Part shown: in pieces, positions 1-8,661 of the stretch | Position numbering within the stretch: the stretch's first letter is position 1 | How the letters are laid out: every line of letters begins with the position of its first letter | Assembly (NCBI RefSeq): GCF_038066715.1 | Contig: NZ_JBBUKT010000010.1 | Coordinates: 237,217-301,216 of the forward strand | Source: Luteolibacter sp. Y139 | GTDB taxonomy: Bacteria; Verrucomicrobiota; Verrucomicrobiia; Verrucomicrobiales; Akkermansiaceae | Length of the DNA stretch: 64,000 nt | Direction of reading: 5' to 3' | The notes under the pieces: model-generated | The model's input: only the letters and a program-made list of their open reading frames with translations | Database searches by the model: none | Told to the model about the DNA's origin: nothing | Program-made: the position numbers and the translations under genes

Positions 1-1
1 A

Positions 2-292
2 ATGGGAGACCGCCAAGGAAGGATCGTTCCAACGCGCTGGAGATTCAAGGCCGCTCGCGTGAGGAAGGAGGCGGGGATCGACGGCCACGAGAAGCAGGAT
101 GCGCTCCGACATTCGTTCGGTACTTATATGCTCGCCGTAGAGAATGACCTCGACGCTCTCAAATCCGATATGGGGCACGAGCATGTCCGGGTGTTCTTCG
201 AGCACTACCACAAAGCAGTCACGAAGCGGGAGGCGATGCCTTACTGGGAAGTGTTGCCGCCCGGAACGATGCTTCCCGACGACATTAATTGA
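2..292 (+). CDS. Tyrosine recombinase (integrase), C-terminal part, 5' end off the window
   Basis: This is the C-terminal catalytic part of a phage/ICE-type tyrosine recombinase, which cuts and rejoins DNA at attachment sites. The visible 96 residues carry the box II arginine in ALRHSFGTY, a GHEH segment matching the family's LGH motif, and the presumed nucleophile tyrosine in FFEHYHK. The reading frame is open to the window edge, so the true start lies upstream and the first Met seen need not be the start. An excisionase-like gene and replication genes follow, as expected for the integration module of a mobile element. The assignment to the family is firm; integrase substrate and att sites cannot be seen. 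Confidence 0.85.
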   Translation: MGDRQGRIVPTRWRFKAARVRKEAGIDGHEKQDALRHSFGTYMLAVENDLDALKSDMGHEHVRVFFEHYHKAVTKREAMPYWEVLPPGTMLPDDIN

Positions 293-397
293 GTGCCTGA
301 CAGGAATTCTTCGGAACTTTGGGCGCAATAGGGCGATTGAGTGCAGGTGATTCGCCGCGAACTTGCATTTTCTTGTCTATTTGGACTAAGTTCGACC

Positions 398-1561
398 ATG
401 AATCCGTCAAGCCATCCCGACGAGATTGGCAACCCCACTGAGGGCTCACTGAGCCAACTGGTCGGCCAACTTGTTTTTGCGGTCGCTGATATTCCCCCAT
501 CCGTTCTCATTCGAAGACTCGAAATTGTTACCAGGATCGAGCTAGAACCTAAGAAGGTTCAGAACGAAGCTTTAGACGCGATCACGAGATTAGGGATGCT
601 CGGGTGGTTGGGGGATCTTGAATCCATTAGCGCTCTCTCAACCATTGTGACTATTGGGACCAAGCAGCTAAACAGCCTACGTCAGTCGAAACCTCCGGAT
701 GAGTTCATCAAACACATGGATGTAATCCGCCCGGCGGACAATGAAGAAAATCAGCACAATCTGAACCGACTACTAGGCAAGCTTCAAGAGAAGAGCTTTG
801 AAGAACTTGCAGCCAGTGGATTGGTTACCTCGCGAGGCCACTTTCCGTTTTCGCCTTTGATCCGGGGTGTTCTGAACGATCTTCCCTTGGACGGTTACTA
901 CAGTGCATTTGGATCGGAACAACCTGCTCAGGACCATAAGTCTGCTCTGGAATCGTTCATTGAAAGTGTATGCTACCAGACATTTGCATGGATCGGATGG
1001 GTGAATTTGTCCAAATTGGCCATGGTAAGTAGTGAGTGGCCCTTCACAGTCGGCTCGATGGATTCCCGACCTGATGAAACGGTCTTGGCTTTTCTCCGCT
1101 ATATCCAGCTGGGAAAAGCGTCGCCGATTAGAGTGGAAAGAAAGGGTTTTAAAGTTGGTCAGCAGTCATGGATCGCGACCAAGGTCATGGAGGAATTAGA
1201 TCGGCAGCGCGTGCTAACGCAATACTCCGACAGCGAGTCTGTCGAAGGTGGAATTCTACCCGGCACAAGTCACGGATGGCGGGCGGCGGCCGCGGTGCTG
1301 CCGGCGTTCAAAGCGGAATCCGATGTAATTGATTTGTGGGTACGTGCGGGGATGAAATATCTTTACGACGAATGCAGTGGGCGTTGGACGGAACTGGAGA
1401 AATGGAGTGCCATCAAGCGTCGCTTCAGTTCGGATAAATACTCAGGCCAGGAAGGCGCTGTTAGGGCTGTTCTTCGGGACGGACTTCGCGCGATGTGCAA
1501 ACGAAGGTTCGGACATGTTCCGCCTCTTAAAAGGCGCAAAGAGTCACGCAAGCGGAAATGA
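398..1561 (+). CDS. Hypothetical protein, 387 aa
   Basis: I do not recognise this protein. It is a soluble, mixed alpha/beta-looking sequence with no signal peptide or membrane segment and a very basic C-terminus (KRRKESRKRK), which could bind nucleic acid. I prefer the ATG giving MNPSSHPDEIG over a GTG 19 codons upstream, because the extra residues look unlike coding sequence. It sits between the integrase and the excisionase-like gene on the same strand, so it probably belongs to the element as cargo. Codon use is less GC-rich than the chromosomal genes further right, consistent with foreign origin. Confidence 0.7.
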   Translation: MNPSSHPDEIGNPTEGSLSQLVGQLVFAVADIPPSVLIRRLEIVTRIELEPKKVQNEALDAITRLGMLGWLGDLESISALSTIVTIGTKQLNSLRQSKPPDEFIKHMDVIRPADNEENQHNLNRLLGKLQEKSFEELAASGLVTSRGHFPFSPLIRGVLNDLPLDGYYSAFGSEQPAQDHKSALESFIESVCYQTFAWIGWVNLSKLAMVSSEWPFTVGSMDSRPDETVLAFLRYIQLGKASPIRVERKGFKVGQQSWIATKVMEELDRQRVLTQYSDSESVEGGILPGTSHGWRAAAAVLPAFKAESDVIDLWVRAGMKYLYDECSGRWTELEKWSAIKRRFSSDKYSGQEGAVRAVLRDGLRAMCKRRFGHVPPLKRRKESRKRK

Positions 1562-2108
1562 GCCCCTTGGAATGGGAATCATTGCCTTCGAGGTGCCTAG
1601 CTCGGTCGTTGTGGATCTGTGGGTTCGGCCGCGGCAGTGACTGCCCCGTAGCTCTATTGGGCCGAGGCAGAGCAACTTCGGCATCAAGTCATCTGATAGC
1701 GGTGACGGTGGCGCCAACGCACGTCAGCCTCGGCGGATTGGTGATATTTGCGGAAATCTCTGTCAATTTGCATCGGCCAATGGAAATCGGCACGTCCCGG
1801 GTCTTAAAATTTTCTGGGACTGATTGTGTTTGATTAGGCCTAATCCTTTAAAAAGCAGTGGTAATGGCAAGATTCAGCGATTGGTCAGGGGTTTTTGCGG
1901 CGTAACCAACAAAGAATAAGAGAGTTACAAAGCGCATTCTTGCGAGGCGATTATTGGGGGGATTTTGAGACGGCTCGCTCGACTTGCATTCCACGTCTAG
2001 AAATAGCGAATGGATGTGGAAGCAACTTGGTGCCCATTCCGCTGATAGATGTAGGTTGAGTTTGACGCGTTTCTTTGATGCGGAGGCCATTCGGTAGGAG
2101 TTCGAACC
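1562..2108 (+). other. Long intergenic stretch without a supported gene
   Basis: About 550 bases with no convincing reading frame on either strand. The only structure I see is a perfect 14-base palindrome, GATTAGGCCTAATC, at 1832-1845, followed by an A/T-rich run. The long antisense reading frame that begins near 3275 and runs through this stretch has antisense-type composition and is rejected. Confidence 0.5.
1832..1845. promoter_or_regulatory. Perfect 14-bp palindrome upstream of the excisionase-like gene
   Basis: The sequence GATTAGGCCTAATC reads the same on both strands. It lies about 260 bases upstream of the small helix-turn-helix (excisionase-like) gene in otherwise empty DNA. It could be a dimeric regulator site or part of an attachment or excision region; there is no second copy that I noticed to decide. 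Confidence 0.35.
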
Positions 2109-2336
2109 ATGCCGAACGCCCACCGCCACGACCACGCTACCCAGCCTGTGCGGGTTTTTGTCCGAGCCCGGGTCATTGCCCTCACTTATTCGATCTCTGA
2201 ACGAAAGGTGCTTTTGATGGCCGCCTCGGGAGAAATTCCCTCGGTGCGATTTGGACGCGCAGTCCGATTCGATCCGGTTGCGGTCGCGGCCGTGGTGGAG
2301 CGGGAGGCAGCGGCATCCACGTTGGATGCCGGTTAA
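2109..2336 (+). CDS. Excisionase-like helix-turn-helix protein
   Basis: A 75-residue protein with the pattern of the MerR/excisionase HTH_17 family: a helix (ALTYSISERKVLLMAASGE), the IPSVRFGRAVRF wing in which family members have 'lPavriGrrwri', and a final helix. Such proteins bend DNA at att sites to steer the integrase toward excision, or act as regulators. Its position downstream of the integrase fits. The normal first helix is rather degenerate (LTYSISERKV instead of LTVEEAAELLGVS), so function is inferred. Confidence 0.6.
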   Translation: MPNAHRHDHATQPVRVFVRARVIALTYSISERKVLLMAASGEIPSVRFGRAVRFDPVAVAAVVEREAAASTLDAG

Positions 2337-2372
2337 ACGCGGTATGACGCCGCTCAACCCCAAAAGTAATAA

Positions 2373-3083
2373 ATGAAAAGTAATGAGACGATAAGTGCTC
2401 ACCCGGGAACGGGCGAGCGTCATGAAGAGGGCTCGCACATCCCCATGAGCGAGCAGAACGAAAACTTGGGTCAACCGTTGGACCCGATTGGAGCGGACTT
2501 TGACGCTCCAATTGCTCGGACGGGCGGCCGGACTTACAAACTCGCGGACATCGCGCTCGCCCAGAACTTCGGTGTTCTGGCAGGCGTGACCACGCGGGCG
2601 GCAACGCCGCCGTTGAAGAAGTTCGGGAAACAGGTGTTTTTCTCGCCTCATCCCGACCCGAAGTACTACACCCAGCAATTCGCAACGATCGGAAACGACG
2701 ACGAACGCGGCCAGCTGTACATCGTTCCGCCTTGGCTGCAGGAAAAGATGCCGGGCGAGACGTCGGTGAAGCACTTCGTGCCATGCATCAGCCGAGACGG
2801 CTCGATTACACTGATGCCGATTGGCGAACCGGTCACGTTTGGCAGTCCGAACCCAGCGAGCCAGTCGCTGTGGAAAGCGGTTCTGAGCAACCAGAACAGC
2901 TGGGTCCGGTTGACATGGGACCCGAAATCGTCCGGGTTCCGGCAGACATCGCCCATTCAGGAATGGCCGGCACCCGTGTGGCCGGACAACCTGGATGAAC
3001 TGTTCGAAGAGGCGATCACCGAGCAGCTGATCACCGATGAGAACCACTGGTTGATCCAAAAACTCCTCGGAGCCGGGGCATGA
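2373..3083 (+). CDS. Hypothetical element protein preceding the DNA polymerase
   Basis: A 236-residue soluble protein of unknown function. Its last codons overlap the start of the family A DNA polymerase gene (ATGA overlap), so the two are translationally coupled and probably work together, for example as a polymerase accessory or DNA-binding factor; that role is inference from position only. An internal ATG 24 codons in (MSEQNENLG) is an alternative start with a purine-rich stretch upstream. The C-terminal half is rich in Trp and Pro (EWPAPVWPDNLDELFEEA), followed by an acidic helix. Confidence 0.75.
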   Translation: MKSNETISAHPGTGERHEEGSHIPMSEQNENLGQPLDPIGADFDAPIARTGGRTYKLADIALAQNFGVLAGVTTRAATPPLKKFGKQVFFSPHPDPKYYTQQFATIGNDDERGQLYIVPPWLQEKMPGETSVKHFVPCISRDGSITLMPIGEPVTFGSPNPASQSLWKAVLSNQNSWVRLTWDPKSSGFRQTSPIQEWPAPVWPDNLDELFEEAITEQLITDENHWLIQKLLGAGA

Positions 3084-4789
3084 TACCTGAGCGCTACAAT
3101 GAGGTCGTAGTCGTGGAATTCGCGTTCCACGCGTCTCCGGGTGAACGCCCGGTGCCGATTTGTCTTGTAGCCAATACCCTCCCGTCGGGGCGCATTGTGC
3201 GCCTCGGCGGCGAGGCCCTGGCATCGTGCGGTGAAGTCCCCTTCGATGTGGGTCTTGCCACGCTTGTCGTCGCATTCAATGCGGAGGACGCGCTAGGTTG
3301 CTTCCGGGCCCTTGGATGGCAGGTGCCGGTCAACCTGATCGACCTCTACACCGAGTTTCGGAATTTCACTAATGGACTTCCCATGCGCATCGGTCGCGAC
3401 CTGTGCGGTGCACTGCTGACAATGGGTGTGCCGTTCGCGAATGTTGTTGGAGATCCCGACGTGGACCACTTGCTCGTTCGCGGTGGCCCTTACTCCTATG
3501 AGGAGCAGTCGGCTCTCCTAAAGAACTGCGAGGCTAGGGTTGAAGGGATCGGCCGCCTCTGGAGCATCCTGAAACCGCGCTTGGATTCTCGAGCCCTTCT
3601 TCGCGGCGACTACATGAAGGCTGTGGCTGACATGGAGTGGCAGGGGATTCCGGTCGACGGTCAGACGGTCAATGCCCTTCAGAATCGGTGGCACGAGTTT
3701 CAATCCCAGGTCCTTCACTCGATCGATCCGTTTGAGAGGATCTGGTGTGGCGGCCGTTTTGATCAACTGGCGTTTGTCCGCTATACGAGGAATCACGGAA
3801 TCGATTGGCCCCGGTTGGAAGGGGGCTTTCTGGATCTGTCGAACGACACCTTTTCCGAAATGGCGACGCTCTTTCCCCGGGCGATCAACGGGATCTATCG
3901 AGCGAAGCAGGTGCTGGATCAGATCAACGGCTGCGAACTCGTCATCGGACGAGATGGGCGGAACCGTGTTCCACTTTCGCCGTTCTGGACCACCTCTGGC
4001 CGTAACCAGCCGTCGACCAGGCGCTTTGCCTTCGATCTTTCATCATGGATGCGGCGGTTCATCCAGCCACAGCCGGGAATGGCGTTGGCCTACATCGATT
4101 GGTGCCATCAGGAGATCGGCGTCGCCGCCGGCCTGTCGGGCGATAAGGGGCTACAGGACGCTTGCATGTCATCGGATCCTTACATCGCCTTCGCAAGAAT
4201 GGCGGGAGCGGCACCGGTGAACGCCACCAAGCTGAGCCACCCGCAGATCCGCGAGATCTTCAAGGTCGCTCTCCTCGGCGTGGGATACTCAATGAGCCCT
4301 GCTGGGCTTGCCCGTCGTCTCGGCATCAGCGAGGGCGAAGCCAGCTATCTACTCTCGATGCATGGCAGATGCTATCCCGATTTCTGGAAATGGAGTGACG
4401 GAGCCTGCGACTACGGCCAGCTGGCACGGAGTCTTTACACCCGCTTCGGATGGAGCCTTCGAGTCACCCCTGACACGAAGTTCACCACGTTGAGGAATTT
4501 TCCCTGCCAAGCCAACGCGGCGGAAATGATGCGCTTGGCGGCGATCTACGGCGTGGAGGAAGGTTTATCGATTTGCGCACCAGTTCACGATGCATTTTTA
4601 ATCGAGGCACCGGTTGACCACATCGACCATCACACGGCCTTGTTCCGATCCTGCATGGATCGGGCGAGCGGCGACGTGCTCGGCGGCTTTGTCATCCGTA
4701 CCGAGGTCCAAATCTACCGATTCCCGCATCGCTTTGGACATCGCAACGCGAACCCAATCTGGGACCTTGCCATGAAAGTTCTCGGTTAG
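3080..4789 (+). CDS. Family A DNA polymerase (Pol I-like) with degenerate exonuclease domain
   Basis: A 569-residue element-borne DNA polymerase of the Pol I type. The C-terminal half shows motif A (AYIDWCHQEIG, Asp340 in the place of the DYSQIELR aspartate), an O-helix-like segment (REIFKVALLGVGYS, with Arg, Lys and Tyr), and motif C as HDA (Asp504) instead of the usual HDE. The N-terminal third resembles the DnaQ-like fold of related element polymerases, where the first motif reads D-x-E; here it is VVEFAF, so both acidic residues are displaced or lost and proofreading is probably absent. There is no 5'-nuclease domain. It is translationally coupled to the upstream gene. The two catalytic aspartates needed for synthesis appear intact. 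Confidence 0.85.
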   Translation: MIPERYNEVVVVEFAFHASPGERPVPICLVANTLPSGRIVRLGGEALASCGEVPFDVGLATLVVAFNAEDALGCFRALGWQVPVNLIDLYTEFRNFTNGLPMRIGRDLCGALLTMGVPFANVVGDPDVDHLLVRGGPYSYEEQSALLKNCEARVEGIGRLWSILKPRLDSRALLRGDYMKAVADMEWQGIPVDGQTVNALQNRWHEFQSQVLHSIDPFERIWCGGRFDQLAFVRYTRNHGIDWPRLEGGFLDLSNDTFSEMATLFPRAINGIYRAKQVLDQINGCELVIGRDGRNRVPLSPFWTTSGRNQPSTRRFAFDLSSWMRRFIQPQPGMALAYIDWCHQEIGVAAGLSGDKGLQDACMSSDPYIAFARMAGAAPVNATKLSHPQIREIFKVALLGVGYSMSPAGLARRLGISEGEASYLLSMHGRCYPDFWKWSDGACDYGQLARSLYTRFGWSLRVTPDTKFTTLRNFPCQANAAEMMRLAAIYGVEEGLSICAPVHDAFLIEAPVDHIDHHTALFRSCMDRASGDVLGGFVIRTEVQIYRFPHRFGHRNANPIWDLAMKVLG

Positions 4790-4850
4790 CCCCTGCCCAG
4801 AAGGGAAGGACACCCCTACCCGCAACGATACCCCCGTCCCATCTATTATT

Positions 4851-5231
4851 ATGTCCTTTCTTCAATCAGTATCGCTGGGTCGTGTCGCCGCACCGGCCTC
4901 CTTCGCGGGGATGGCTGAGATGGCACCGAAGCGAGCCGATCGCTCTCTTGATTACCTGAGGGGTCCAATTGATTGGCCCGGGCTCAGAAAGGCGATTGGT
5001 GCTGGTGCAGGAGCGCTACCTGTTGCTCTCGCACTATGGCACCTGCGCGCGTTGAAAGACGCGACTAGTTTCCCAGCAAGCCATCGAACCATCCGGAGGA
5101 TTACGGGACTCTCCGAGAAGGTGGTCCGTGAAGGTCTGCGACGACTCCGGAAAACGGGGCTGATCGAGGTCCAAGAACGCCCGGGAATGAACTCCGTCTA
5201 CACGCTGCTCGAATGGGCGACGCGTAGCTGA
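4851..5231 (+). CDS. Winged-helix DNA-binding protein
   Basis: A 126-residue protein whose C-terminal part is a clear winged helix: HRTIRRITGLSEKVVREGLRRLRKTGLIEV, i.e. recognition helix followed by the 'LekaGLIev' wing seen in MarR/GntR/DnaD-like regulators. The N-terminal 45 residues are Ala/Gly-rich and uninformative. Located 60 bases after the polymerase gene; probably regulates the element's replication genes or loads proteins at its origin. Role is inference. Confidence 0.7.
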   Translation: MSFLQSVSLGRVAAPASFAGMAEMAPKRADRSLDYLRGPIDWPGLRKAIGAGAGALPVALALWHLRALKDATSFPASHRTIRRITGLSEKVVREGLRRLRKTGLIEVQERPGMNSVYTLLEWATRS

Positions 5232-5340
5232 TCGAGCCTAGTCCTCGAGTCTGTCGAGAAGTCCTCAACGAGGGCTTTGGCTCCCTATGCCTTTGAGGAG
5301 CGGTGTCTCCTCATGTCACAAGAAACCAAAGTATCATACT

Positions 5341-6297
5341 ATGAAAGACCATAAAGAAGGCGATTCCAGCAATCGCAACGCGCCGGCAACGTCGGCAAAA
5401 AATGTGGCCGATGCCCGCGGACTGACCGGCATCCCAACCGTTGATGAAATCCTCGCTCCTATCCGTGACCAAGGTGGTGTCGTATTGTTGGGAGGCTACC
5501 ACCACGAGGCGAAGTCCATTTTGGCCTCTCAGATTGCTGGCCGTTTGATCCACCAATCTCTGAGGGTCAGCTACTTGTCTATGGGAGAGGAGGAATCTTT
5601 CATCCTCCGTAGGATCATTTCCTCCACTGTCCCGTGGCCGATGGAAGTGATTGGCTATTGCAACGCCACTCCCAGCGGGGAGATTTGGGATCTGAGGATG
5701 GATTTCTTGGCCGTTGAAGGGAACGGCAAGGTTCCGTCGTGGGACTAGCTACTTGGTCCTCACGCGCACATAGCGCGTCATTTCGAGTTCGACGATCTTT
5801 GGGACTTCGAAGATGATCCACTACAAGTGCTGAACGAGGAACTCGCGAAGCCTGCTCCGGCATGTATCATCTTCGACGATTTGTCAGATGCGGAGGGGGA
5901 CGTCGCAAAGCTGATCATGCTTCGTTTGGCACGTTACGCCCGAGTGCATCGCGTGCTGGTTCTGGTGCTATGCAAAATGGCCCAGATGAGAGACGTGGAT
6001 GCTGAGTGTCCAACCGTTGTGAATGATTGTCCGACCGTTGAGGTGAGGGATCTCCTATATCCATTCAGCTACGACCACGCTGATTGCTTCATTGGGATCA
6101 GCAAGCTGTTCACGGAGAAGGGGGAGAAGGATGGGAGGGAGGTCTCAGACAAGGAGCAATTCATAACCATCCGTCACGGGGAAGGCAGCAGCATCGTGCC
6201 GGTGGTGTCGGACTTCACTTTCCAGCGGTACCTCCCTCGGGAGGTCGAGCAGAAAGCAGAAGATCCGGTAAGTTTGGAGGAGACAGTCGAAAGCTGA
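5341..6297 (+). pseudogene. RecA/DnaB-like ATPase interrupted by an in-frame TAG
   Basis: One continuous reading frame of about 318 codons is broken only by a TAG at 5746-5748. Before the stop: a DnaB/KaiC-like opening (GLTGIPTVDEILAPI) and a degenerate Walker A, GGYHHEAKS, where the usual G before KS is Ala. After the stop: a Walker B strand, ACIIFDDLSD, an arginine-rich helix, and a C-terminus like DnaB-family ATPases (FITIRHGEGSSIVPV). The flanking sequence reads WD-stop-LLGPHAH with no frameshift, so a single nonsense change, perhaps from a Gln codon, explains it. The downstream part also has its own ATG at 5827, so two separate pieces could be made. Likely role when intact: helicase or helicase-loader of the element. 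Confidence 0.65.
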
Positions 6298-6392
6298 TCT
6301 GGAGTGTCAGGCATTGTGGTAGCTCACTACCTCGCGGCGATCTTGGATCTGGTCGTTGCGGCATCGGCGTAAGAGGCTAGTCCTAGCTCAAA

Positions 6393-6427
6393 CTACATCG
6401 CTTCCGTCGAGGCGATGTAGCTCTTTT
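6393..6427 (+). terminator. Rho-independent terminator
   Basis: A perfect 9-bp stem, CTACATCGC pairing with GCGATGTAG, with a 10-base loop and followed by CTCTTTT. It lies about 95 bases after the ATPase gene and ends that transcript before the replication initiator gene. Confidence 0.75.
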
Positions 6428-6616
6428 GCGTTTGCATGGCTGCACTGATCCTTCAGCCCGTATCATTCGCGTCGTGCAGGTTGAGATTCGGTGCCAGCGT
6501 CGATGCCAGGGACCAGTCGCAGCACTTCCTCAGCGTCACGCTCCCAGGGAATAAGGTGTCGACATTTAAGAGGAGTGTTATTTGTGCGGGATATAGATTC
6601 TTTGGGCTTGTACTGA

Positions 6617-7561
6617 ATGGTGGCAAATGTTGAATTCGTCTTGTCAGTATATATGAACATCTCGACCGATTCGGATCACATGATCCACGTCTTTGTCCCA
6701 CATCAGAACTCTTCCCACGCAAGCTTCAACCGTTCACGGGAGCGCTTGAGGCTGACGCTTTCGCGTCTATTCCTCATTCGCTCCGCCCAGAACGTTCTTT
6801 TCATCACCGCCACCTTCCCAGTGCAGCTCACTCGTGAAGATGCGATGCATCGTTTCGAGAAACTGCTCCGGAAGCTCCGCGGTGTTTCCCCAGATTACCT
6901 CTGGGTGTTTGAACGTGGTGTCAGTGGTCACGTTCATTTCCACCTTCTCCTTCCTGTTTCCTTCAACGTCCAAGAGGGAGTGGATTTGGAGCGCTTCTCG
7001 GAGATCGCTCGTGGTAACCTGAGTCAGAAGCGAAAGCTTCTCAATAAGCCCACGCGTGATCTGGAGAAGTCCATCCAGGGTTGGTGCAAGGACTTCGGAA
7101 TTGGGAGAACCGAGGTTGCTCCCCTTTACAAGGATCTCCGGGCTATAACCTCCTACCTCCTCAAGTCGGTCACTCACAACCGACACTACCGGAAGGTAGA
7201 CGGTGGTTTGCATGACCGGGGAGATAAAGGAGCCAGATGGTGGAGCTGTTCCCAGACCCTGAACGCTGTCTATGGCTCATTCAGTCCCGCACACTCCTAT
7301 TTCCGCGAAGCGGCTAAGGAGCTGGCGGTGGAGAATGCCTGCAATGACCTGGACGAACTGAAAGCCCTCAAGGGGCGTCATTGGGGATTCCATGTAAAAC
7401 TCCGTATGGAAGCCAACATGCGAGTAGCGAAAGCTGGATACCATGTGCAGCTTCGCTCCCGGCTGAAGGACACTCAGAGTTCCCGGGATCGATCTAGGTT
7501 GGATTCTTTCACTACGAGCCGCGCTCGTGTCGAAGACGCTCAGGATGGCCTTCCCGCTTAA
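6617..7561 (+). CDS. HUH-family replication initiator (Rep)
   Basis: A 314-residue protein with the three hallmarks of rolling-circle Rep/relaxase HUH endonucleases: motif 1 FITATFP (residues 62-68), motif 2 HVHFHLLLP with the metal-binding pair H107-F-H109, and motif 3 with the putative nicking tyrosine in ITSYLLKS (Y180, K183). Such enzymes nick one strand at an origin and stay bound to the 5' end. The family resembles phage G2P/ORF2-type Reps. A second ATG 12 codons in is possible. The C-terminal third is basic and lacks a helicase domain. It probably initiates replication of the element; hairpins directly downstream could be its target. Confidence 0.8.
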   Translation: MVANVEFVLSVYMNISTDSDHMIHVFVPHQNSSHASFNRSRERLRLTLSRLFLIRSAQNVLFITATFPVQLTREDAMHRFEKLLRKLRGVSPDYLWVFERGVSGHVHFHLLLPVSFNVQEGVDLERFSEIARGNLSQKRKLLNKPTRDLEKSIQGWCKDFGIGRTEVAPLYKDLRAITSYLLKSVTHNRHYRKVDGGLHDRGDKGARWWSCSQTLNAVYGSFSPAHSYFREAAKELAVENACNDLDELKALKGRHWGFHVKLRMEANMRVAKAGYHVQLRSRLKDTQSSRDRSRLDSFTTSRARVEDAQDGLPA

Positions 7562-7780
7562 ATGAAAGAGCGAAGCGTAAGCACGCCGATAGGCGTGCGC
7601 GGAGCCATCGGTGGCGCACCAGTCTCGACTACTAAGGGGCGATCAACCGGGGGCGATGAGCGAAGCGAACTCGCCCCGTTTAGCGTCTCGTGGAGCCCGC
7701 AGGGGCCGCGAAGCGGATCGAGAATGAGAGGGCAGAACCCGGCGACGCAACTGCTTCCGTTGATGACTCTTATGATTATG
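7562..7780 (+). other. Hairpin-rich spacer after rep, possible origin
   Basis: This spacer starts at the rep stop codon. It holds a 7-bp stem with a 4-base loop (GCACGCC gata GGCGTGC, 7581-7598), a second 7-bp stem (GGGGCGA/TCGCCCC, 7650-7677), and two copies of GAGCGAAGCG (7569 and 7657), with a third partial copy at 7784. It is formally open in the frame of the following peptidase gene, but the translation is low-complexity and unlike protein. Hairpins and short repeats beside an HUH rep gene are what a nicking origin would look like; this is inference. Confidence 0.4.
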
Positions 7781-8524
7781 ATGAGCGAAGACGGAGCTGT
7801 TGAAGATGCGGAGCACTGCCCCATGCCCTCAGATGTGACGACGCGGTCTGCACCCGCTGGTGCGCCATCCTGGGACAGTTGGCCGTTGTTTCGCGACGAG
7901 AGGCAGCAGATCAACCTCACGAAGCTGAAGCAGGCTCTGAGGACGCAGGAGGCAGAGGAGGCGGTCGAGCTTCTTCTTGAATCGCGGGACGATGAACAGG
8001 AGCTTTGTGTTGTCGCCGAGCATGAGGTTGCGCACGCGGTCATGCGGAAGATCTGCGGTCTCCGTGCGACGACCCTGGTCGCAACATCTCAAGGTGGATT
8101 CTGTGAAGGATCCAGCGAACCAGCGGGAAACACTCAGGCTCTGCTGGTCATGCTTGCGGGCTACGTATGGGAAGCTCTCGCAGAAGGTCGTGACGGGAAC
8201 GATATCGATCTCGTTCCATTCCGCGAGAATTCTGACATCAAACGGGCGTGGGAGTTGCTGGACGAATACACTTGGCTGCGCCTTAGAGAGCATGAAGACG
8301 GGAAGGTAGTGGTGATGCCCGTTGAGGATGCGATGAAAGTCTGGGCGGAGCGGGCCGGGCGACTGATCTGGAGGTATCGTCGGGTAATCCGCTCCCTTGG
8401 ACAGGAACTAGCAGCAGCAGGCTTCCTGTCGGCACGATGCTTGGCCAGGCGTCTCCGAAACATTGAACGTGACATCATGGTCCGGAGGTTCGACTTGGAT
8501 TTCCAACGACCTCTGGCGACCTGA
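7781..8524 (+). CDS. Stand-alone M41 (FtsH)-like zinc metallopeptidase
   Basis: The protein carries VVAEHEVAHAV, the HExxH zinc site in the M41/FtsH context (A-x-HExGH-A), followed about 45 residues later by MLAGYVWEALAEGRDGNDID. That matches FtsH's 'LaGRaAEe...GasnDi' segment, which supplies the third zinc ligand. There is no AAA ATPase domain and no membrane helix. I prefer the ATG giving MSEDGAVED; an upstream ATG directly abutting rep would add 73 implausible residues that cover the hairpins. A substrate is unknown; a soluble peptidase next to rep could process replication or regulatory proteins. If HEVAH is intact as seen, it should be catalytically competent. Confidence 0.65.
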   Translation: MSEDGAVEDAEHCPMPSDVTTRSAPAGAPSWDSWPLFRDERQQINLTKLKQALRTQEAEEAVELLLESRDDEQELCVVAEHEVAHAVMRKICGLRATTLVATSQGGFCEGSSEPAGNTQALLVMLAGYVWEALAEGRDGNDIDLVPFRENSDIKRAWELLDEYTWLRLREHEDGKVVVMPVEDAMKVWAERAGRLIWRYRRVIRSLGQELAAAGFLSARCLARRLRNIERDIMVRRFDLDFQRPLAT

Positions 8525-8661
8525 GAGCAAGGGGCATGCTTTTCGAGTCCCCGCTTCAACCCGTGTCACCGTTCACGTCTTAGTTACCAGTGAGGAACGG
8601 CTTTCCTCGATCTGAATGCTGGCAGACGGGAAAGTGACCTCGGACAGAGACCGTAGGCAAT

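Noticed and set aside
1848..3275. A 475-codon open frame on the minus strand
   Set aside because: It is antisense to the excisionase-like and pre-polymerase genes, is rich in Arg/His/Ser as antisense frames are, and matches no family.
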